Shown: positions 59,427 to 64,000 of the stretch, in pieces | Layout of the letters: each line of letters starts with the position of its first letter | Position numbering within the stretch: the first letter of the stretch is position 1 | From: Nonomuraea jiangxiensis | Lineage (GTDB): Bacteria > Actinomycetota > Actinomycetes > Streptosporangiales > Streptosporangiaceae | Assembly (NCBI RefSeq): GCF_900099965.1 | Contig: NZ_FNDJ01000012.1 | Coordinates: forward strand, 1-64,000 | Direction: 5' to 3' | DNA: 64,000 nucleotides | The notes under the pieces: generated by a model | The model's input: only the letters and a program-made list of their open reading frames with translations | What the model was told of the DNA's origin: nothing | The model's database searches: none | Made by a program: the position numbers and the translations under genes

Positions 59427-59737
59427 CCGCGCTCCGGCCGCACCAGCGGCCCGGGGTTCGTGCGCCCAGCCGCCCGGGAGCCGGGGGCCTTGCTGGGCTC
59501 CCCCGCCGCCCGGGGTCCGGGGGCCTTGCTGAGCTCCCCCGCCGCCCGGAGTTCGGGGGCCTTGCTGAGCTCACCCGCCGTCCGGGGTTCGTAGGCATTC
59601 TTAGGCTCCCCCGCCACTCGGGGTTCGGGGGCTTTGCTGAGCTCCCCCGCCGCCCGGAGTTCGGGGGCTTTGCCGAGCTCACCCGCCGTCCGGGGCCCAT
59701 GCGCGGGCGGGCCGCCCGGCCTTCCGTACTCGACCAT
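59423..59737 (-). CDS. Possible repeat peptide coupled to acyltransferase (36-bp VNTR frame)
   Basis: A 104-residue open frame composed almost wholly of 12-residue repeats (AGELSKAPELRA-type). It ends with an ATGA overlap to the acyltransferase, as a coupled upstream gene would. However, the array is a 36-bp minisatellite, so all three frames are open and the frame may be fortuitous. It starts ATGGTCGAGTACGG, a 14-bp sequence repeated 23 bp upstream. No family, signal peptide or membrane helix. Low confidence that it is a protein. Confidence 0.3.
   Translation of the reverse strand: MVEYGRPGGPPAHGPRTAGELGKAPELRAAGELSKAPEPRVAGEPKNAYEPRTAGELSKAPELRAAGELSKAPGPRAAGEPSKAPGSRAAGRTNPGPLVRPERG
59481..59700. 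repeat. 36-bp minisatellite, about six units
   Basis: GCCTTGCTGAGCTCCCCCGC-type core spaced at exactly 36 bp (anchor positions 59487, 59523, 59559, 59595, 59631, 59667). The 59427-59797 interval otherwise contains no gene I can support beyond the possible repeat frame. Confidence 0.92.
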
Positions 59738-59797
59738 GCCGGACCCCCGTACTCGACCATGTGGGGGTCCTACCCCGGCCCGCCTGCGGAAAGCCCC

Positions 59798-60217
59798 TCA
59801 CCGGCGTGGGACAGGCCGGGTGTGCAGGAGCCGCAGGAGGATGGGAACCGGGTGGCGGCCCGCCCGCGACCGGGCGGGCGGCCAAGGGCGTCTGCGGCGA
59901 CGAACGCGGAGCGCGGCCCAGGCGCAGCCTGTCAGCGCCGAGGCCGCGAACACGCCCAGCCTGAACAGGTCGCCGGTCCCGAACGACAGCTCCCCCTTCG
60001 CGTGCACGAGGAACCCCGTCGCGAAGCACCAGGCCATCACGCCCGCCGCCAGAGCGGGGAGACAGCGCCGCGCCCAGACCCCGAACAGGCCGACGGCCGC
60101 CACCATCAGGGCGACACGAGCCGTGGTCTCGATGAAGACGAGCGCGGCCGTGACGCAGGCGCCGATCGCGCAGGCGAAACCCACCGGAAGCAGCACCTCC
60201 GCACGATGCACGGACAT
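59798..60217 (-). CDS. Small integral membrane protein
   Basis: 139-residue hypothetical with four hydrophobic helices (LLPVGFACAIGACVTAALVF, ALMVAAVGLFGVWARRCLP, ALAAGVMAWCFATGFLV, FRLGVFAASALTGCAWAAL) and an Arg-rich tail. ATG 60217 is supported by a strong GGGAGGG ribosome site. Unknown family; small size and position next to kdp genes give no clear role. Confidence 0.65.
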   Translation of the reverse strand: MSVHRAEVLLPVGFACAIGACVTAALVFIETTARVALMVAAVGLFGVWARRCLPALAAGVMAWCFATGFLVHAKGELSFGTGDLFRLGVFAASALTGCAWAALRVRRRRRPWPPARSRAGRHPVPILLRLLHTRPVPRR

Positions 60218-60360
60218 CGGCCCTCCCTTCCCACCAGCCATACGCCTCACCGAACACCGCCGCAACGCCCAGGACGCCGATTTTCACGAGATCCATGCGC
60301 ATTGACCACGACCGCCGCCGTCCTCTTGACGCGGCAAACGCTTACCGCCGTCGCCGCCCG

Positions 60361-60410
60361 CTCCCGCACGCTTCCGCCCACTCCCGCACGCTCCCGCACG
60401 CTCCCGCACG
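60361..60410. repeat. 10-bp minisatellite (5 units)
   Basis: CTCCCGCACG in five consecutive 10-bp units (60361-60410; the second degenerate) in the 215-bp gap between the small membrane protein and the Rv1733c-type gene. Confidence 0.85.
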
Positions 60411-60433
60411 CGGCCCAGATCCGGGGCGACCGA

Positions 60434-60967
60434 TCAGCCGGGGTACCGGTGGTCGCGCCACTCCCGATCCCATCGCGCGACCGCCCGGCGGGCGGTCCAC
60501 CACGCGTACAGCGCCGGAACCGCCAGCCAGGTCAGCGTCCCGGCCGGGAGCGCGGCGAGCAGGAAGCCGAACACGACCTCCACCGCCCCGACCGGCCGCG
60601 ACGCGGGCCGTCCCAGGTCGTCGAGCCAAATCCGCACGGCCGTGTCCGACACGCGCTCCAGCGGACGGCGCGCCCAGCCGCTGCGCCGCCCGCCGTCCCA
60701 GGTGACGCGGGCCACGACGGCCCTCTCGTCCATGACCTGGGCGACGACCTGGTGGTGCGTGGCGGCGTAGGAGCCGCGCTCGGCGCGCAGGGCGACCACC
60801 GCCGCCGCCCCGGCCGGCAGCGCGACGCACAGGGCGACGAGCAGCGCGGCCCGCGCGACGACAGGCCGGGCGAAAGGCCGGGCGACGGATCGGGCGGCGG
60901 ATCGGGCCCCGGATCGGGCGGCGGGCCGGGCGGCGCGGTGGAACGGGTCCCACCTGCGGAGGGTCAT
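60434..60967 (-). CDS. Rv1733c-family membrane protein
   Basis: 177-residue protein with two membrane helices (ALLVALCVALPAGAAAVVAL; VEVVFGFLLAALPAGTLTWL) flanking an extracytoplasmic loop with HHQVVAQVMDERAVVARVTW, the pattern of the mycobacterial Rv1733c family (dormancy-associated in Mycobacterium; function unknown). ATG 60967 overlaps the kdpE stop by ATGA, so it is co-translated with the potassium-response regulator. Arg-rich N-terminus contains short AARS/ARP repeats. Confidence 0.75.
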   Translation of the reverse strand: MTLRRWDPFHRAARPAARSGARSAARSVARPFARPVVARAALLVALCVALPAGAAAVVALRAERGSYAATHHQVVAQVMDERAVVARVTWDGGRRSGWARRPLERVSDTAVRIWLDDLGRPASRPVGAVEVVFGFLLAALPAGTLTWLAVPALYAWWTARRAVARWDREWRDHRYPG

Positions 60968-61632
60968 GGTTTGAACCGGTATCCCATGCCGGGCTCGGTG
61001 ATCAGGTGGGCGGGGTGGGCCGGGTCGCGTTCGAGTTTGCGGCGGATCTGGGCCATGTACTGGCGCAGGTAGTGGGTCTCCTTGACGAACTTGGCGCCCC
61101 ACACCTCGGTGAGGATCTGCCGCTGGCTGATCAGCTTGCCCGGATGGCGCAGCAGCAACTCCAGGATGTGCCACTCCGTCGGGGTCAGCCGTACGTCGCC
61201 GGAGACCGACTTGCTGGTGAGGTCGATGACGTGGTCGCCGAGCTCGATCCGGGCCAGCTCGGCCTCCTGGATGGAGGCGCGCCGGGTCACCGCCCGTACC
61301 CGGGCCAGCAGCTCGTCGATCCCGAACGGCTTGGTGACGTAGTCGTCGGCCCCGGCGTCCAGCGCCTCGATCTTGTCCTGGTTGCCGGCCCGGCCGGACA
61401 GGACGATGATCGGGATGGCGGTCCAGCCGCGCAGGCCGTGGATGACGTCCACCCCGTCCAGGTCGGGCAGCCCCAGGTCGAGGATGACCAGGTCCGGCGA
61501 GTTGTCGACGGCCACCCTGAGCGCCGAGGCGCCGTCGGCGGCGACGGCCACCTCGTAGTGGCGGGCGGCCAGGTTGATCCGCAGGGCGCGGAGGATCTGG
61601 GGTTCGTCGTCGACGACGAGGATGCGGGTCAC
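60964..61632 (-). CDS. kdpE: KdpE response regulator
   Basis: 222-residue OmpR-family regulator of the high-affinity KdpFABC potassium pump. Receiver domain with acidic pocket DDE, phosphoacceptor Asp52 (LVILDLGLPDLDG) and Lys in DDYVTKPFG. Winged-helix DNA-binding domain (LTPTEWHILELLLRHPGKLI, then THYLRQYMAQIRRKL), characteristic of KdpE. GTG 61632 is the start, 4 bp after the kdpD stop. The kdpFABC genes are expected beyond the right edge. Confidence 0.92.
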   Translation of the reverse strand: MTRILVVDDEPQILRALRINLAARHYEVAVAADGASALRVAVDNSPDLVILDLGLPDLDGVDVIHGLRGWTAIPIIVLSGRAGNQDKIEALDAGADDYVTKPFGIDELLARVRAVTRRASIQEAELARIELGDHVIDLTSKSVSGDVRLTPTEWHILELLLRHPGKLISQRQILTEVWGAKFVKETHYLRQYMAQIRRKLERDPAHPAHLITEPGMGYRFKP

Positions 61633-61636
61633 GGCG

Positions 61637-64000
61637 TCACCGCCGGGCCGCGATGGGCAATGTGAGTCTCATGGTGAGACCTCCCCCTGGTGTCTCTTCG
61701 GGTAGCAACGTGCCTCCCATCGCCTCGGTCAGGCCGCGGGACAGAGCCAGCCCGAGCCCGACGCCGGAGTGGTTGTCGCGGTCGCCGAGCCGCTGGAACG
61801 GCTGGAAGACCCGGTCGTGGTGCTCGGGCGGGATGCCCGGCCCGCGGTCCATCACGCGGATCTCCACGTTCTCGCCGTACCAGCTCGCGGTGATCAGCAC
61901 CGGCTGGTCCGGCGGGCTGTAGCGGACCGCGTTGGACATGAGGTTGACCAGCACCCGTTCCAGCAGGGCCGGGTCGGCGAGGATCTCCGGCAGTTCGATG
62001 GAGATGTCGCCCTCGACGCGGTCGCGCAGCGGGCCCAGGTCGTCGATGGCGCGCGGCACGATCTCCTCCAGGGCCAGCGGTTCCGGGGCCGCGCCGAGCA
62101 CGCCGGCCTGCAGGCGGCTCATGTCGAGCAGGTTCGCCACCAGCCGGCCCAGCTTGTCCAGCGATTCCTTCGCGGTGGCCAGCAGTTCGGCGCGATCGTG
62201 GTCGCTCCACGCGACGTCGGTGTTGCCCAGGCTCTCGACCGCGGCCTTGGCCGAGGCGAGCGGGGTGCGCAGGTCGTGGCTGACGGCGGCGAGCAGCGCG
62301 GTGCGCATCTTGTCGGCCTCTGCCAGCGGGCGGGCCTGCTCGGCCGCCTCCTGAAGGCGTTCCTGGCGCAGCGCGACGGCGGTCTCGGCGGCGAACGCCT
62401 CCAGCACCGTACGGTCGGCGGCGTCCAGCGGCCCGCCCTGGGCGGCCAGGATCATGTCGTCGTCGATGACCACGTCCGTGTCGGACTGCCCGGGGCAGGT
62501 GGACGGCGCGCCGCCGGAGGTCGCCACGATCCGCCAGGCGTCGGGATCCGACTGGTCGTCGGGGGTGCGGGCGGCCTCGGACCGTCGCTCCAGCAGGGTG
62601 ACGGAGGTCAGGCCGAAGGTCTCGCGGGTACGTTCCAGCAGCGACGGCACGGCGGCCTGGCCACGCAGCACGTGCCCGGCCAGCGTGGACAGCAGCTCGG
62701 CGTCGGCGCTGGCGCGGGCGGCCTCACGAGTGCGGCGGGCGGCGATGTCCACGATCGTGGAGACCGCGGCGGCCACCACCACGAACACCAGCAGCGCGAA
62801 CAGGTTCTCCGGGTCGTTGATGGTGAACTCGCCGATCGGCGGCGTGAAGTAGTAGTTGAGCAGCAGCGACCCGCCGACAGCCGCGGTGATGGCCGGCCAC
62901 ATGCCCCCCGCCAGCGCGACCCCGACGGTCAGCGTGAGGAAGAACAGGATCTCGCTGGGCAGCGACACCACGTCCCGGAACGGGACCAGCGCCGCCGTCA
63001 GCAGCGGCATCCCCGCCACCGCCATCACCCAGCCGCTCAGCCGCCGCTTGCGGGTCAACGCGGCCCGGGTGAGAGCGGGGCGGCGCCGCCCCTTCTTGGC
63101 CTCGTCGTGGGTGATCATGTGGACGTCGATGGAGCCCGACCGGGAGGTGGTCTCCACCCCCACGCCCCGCGAGAAGAGTTGCGCGAACCGGCCGCGCCGG
63201 GAGGCGCCGAGGACGAGCTGGGTGGCGTTGACCCCGCGGGCGAAGTCCAGCAGGGCACGCGGGACGTCGTCGCCGACGACCTGGTGGTAGGTGCCGCCCA
63301 TGCTCTCGACCAGGGTGCGCTGGCGGGCCAGGCTGGCCGGGTCGGCCCCGGCCAGCCCGTCGGCGCTGGTGACGTGGACGGCCAGCAGGTCGGCGCCCTT
63401 GGTCCGGGCGGCGATGCGGGCGGCCCTGCGTACCAGGGTGTCGCCTTCCGGGCCGCCGGTCAGGGCGACCACCACCCGTTCGCGGGCCTCCCAGGTGGTG
63501 GCGATGCCGTGCTCGGCGCGGTAGTGGTCGAGCTGGTCGTCCACCTTGCCCGCCACCCACAGCAGCGCCAGCTCGCGCAGCGCGGTGAGGTTGCCGATCC
63601 GGAAGTAGTTCGACAGCGCGGCGTCGACCTTCTCCGGCGCGTAGACGTTGCCGTGCGCCATGCGGCGGCGCAGCGCGTCCGGTGACATGTCGACCAGCTC
63701 GACCTGGTGGGCCCGCCGCACCACCTCGTCCGGTACGGTCTCCCGCTGCGGCACGCCGGTGATCTCCTGGACCACGTCGTTGACCGACTCCAGGTGCTGG
63801 ATGTTGACCGTCGAGACGACGTCGATCCCGGCGTCCAGGATCTCGTCGATGTCCTGCCAGCGCTTGACGTGCTTCGAGCCCGGCACGTTGGTGTGGGCCA
63901 GCTCGTCGATCAGCGCCACCTTGGGCTCACGGGCGATCACCGCCGCGGTGTCCAGTTCGGCGAAGGTGGCGCCCCGGTGCGTCACCGTCTTCCGCGGGAT
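61637..64000 (-). CDS. kdpD: KdpD sensor histidine kinase, N-terminally cut by window edge
   Basis: 787 residues visible; the frame is open to base 64000. Order: KdpD cytosolic domain with ALIDELAHTNVPGSKHVKRW; universal-stress-protein-like domain (VVVALTGGPEGDTLVRR); four closely spaced membrane helices (DUF4118, ILFFLTLTVGVALAGGMWPA); GAF-like region; HisKA with the autophosphorylated His in AVSHDLRTPLASAKA; HATPase with NLMSNAVRYSPPDQPVLI and MDRGPGIPPEH. Turgor/K+ sensor that phosphorylates KdpE. The missing N-terminus should hold the Walker-like GKTY part. Confidence 0.92.
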   Translation of the reverse strand: MPRKTVTHRGATFAELDTAAVIAREPKVALIDELAHTNVPGSKHVKRWQDIDEILDAGIDVVSTVNIQHLESVNDVVQEITGVPQRETVPDEVVRRAHQVELVDMSPDALRRRMAHGNVYAPEKVDAALSNYFRIGNLTALRELALLWVAGKVDDQLDHYRAEHGIATTWEARERVVVALTGGPEGDTLVRRAARIAARTKGADLLAVHVTSADGLAGADPASLARQRTLVESMGGTYHQVVGDDVPRALLDFARGVNATQLVLGASRRGRFAQLFSRGVGVETTSRSGSIDVHMITHDEAKKGRRRPALTRAALTRKRRLSGWVMAVAGMPLLTAALVPFRDVVSLPSEILFFLTLTVGVALAGGMWPAITAAVGGSLLLNYYFTPPIGEFTINDPENLFALLVFVVVAAAVSTIVDIAARRTREAARASADAELLSTLAGHVLRGQAAVPSLLERTRETFGLTSVTLLERRSEAARTPDDQSDPDAWRIVATSGGAPSTCPGQSDTDVVIDDDMILAAQGGPLDAADRTVLEAFAAETAVALRQERLQEAAEQARPLAEADKMRTALLAAVSHDLRTPLASAKAAVESLGNTDVAWSDHDRAELLATAKESLDKLGRLVANLLDMSRLQAGVLGAAPEPLALEEIVPRAIDDLGPLRDRVEGDISIELPEILADPALLERVLVNLMSNAVRYSPPDQPVLITASWYGENVEIRVMDRGPGIPPEHHDRVFQPFQRLGDRDNHSGVGLGLALSRGLTEAMGGTLLPEETPGGGLTMRLTLPIAARR

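Overview
The window is very GC-rich DNA from an actinomycete. Nearly every reading frame is open, GTG and TTG starts are common, and genes are packed with 4-bp stop/start overlaps. The gene content (MrpA-B fusion antiporter, ANTAR/SpoIIE phosphatase, Rv1733c-type protein, DUF6328, DUF2945/DUF3140) fits Actinomycetota, most likely the Streptosporangiales (Nonomuraea-like). That placement is an inference from style, not a proven identification. No rRNA, tRNA, CRISPR array, insertion sequence or prophage was recognised.

Layout. 0-1 kb: 5'-truncated PfkB sugar kinase. 1-9.2 kb (minus): a complete four-gene Wadjet (JetABCD) SMC-type anti-plasmid system. 9.3-13.4 kb: SRPBCC protein, NUDIX hydrolase, an ECF sigma factor with a membrane partner, and a secreted tripeptidyl-peptidase-like hydrolase. 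13.5-19.4 kb: Mrp Na+/H+ antiporter operon (A-B fusion, C, D, E, F, G), with a DUF6328 membrane protein overlapping its end. 19.9-23.4 kb (minus): three-subunit molybdenum hydroxylase of the YagTSR type. 23.5-28.1 kb: acetate kinase, erythromycin-esterase-like protein, RecD2 helicase. 28.2-30.7 kb: ferritin-like protein, KptA RNA 2'-phosphotransferase facing a NADAR protein, DUF2945/DUF3140 pair. 31-33.6 kb: TrkH/TrkA potassium uptake and a CBS protein, followed by decayed TetR and response-regulator fragments. 33.9-37.4 kb: STAS antagonist and a large ANTAR-GAF-PAS-PAS-SpoIIE phosphatase. 38.4-43.7 kb (minus): a coupled operon of subtilisin-like protease, sigma factor, small unknown protein and TPR-CHAT caspase-like protease, behind a sigma-B-type promoter. 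43.8-59.4 kb: accessory metabolism and regulation (PhyH dioxygenase, MarR with palindromic operators, aldo/keto reductase, ABC-2-like membrane protein, epoxide hydrolase, FAD monooxygenase, membrane glycosyltransferase, RibD-type reductase, questin-oxidase-like protein, LuxR-AAA regulator, acyltransferase). 59.8-64 kb (minus): small membrane proteins and KdpE/KdpD, with KdpD running off the right edge.

Three themes tie the window together. First, ion homeostasis: Mrp, Trk and Kdp control. Second, general stress: a STAS/SpoIIE partner-switching pair, plus GTTT-N14/15-GGGTA promoter matches before the protease operon, the SRPBCC gene and ackA. Third, defence and conflict: Wadjet, the CHAT/S8/sigma operon, and NAD/ADP-ribose enzymes (KptA, NADAR).

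The most intriguing element is the TPR-CHAT, sigma factor, small protein and S8 protease operon. Its parts list resembles the TPR-CHAT/Csx30/sigma output module of type III-E CRISPR, but there is no CRISPR component here. GC-rich minisatellites with 10-36 bp units recur throughout. Inside genes their unit lengths are multiples of three.
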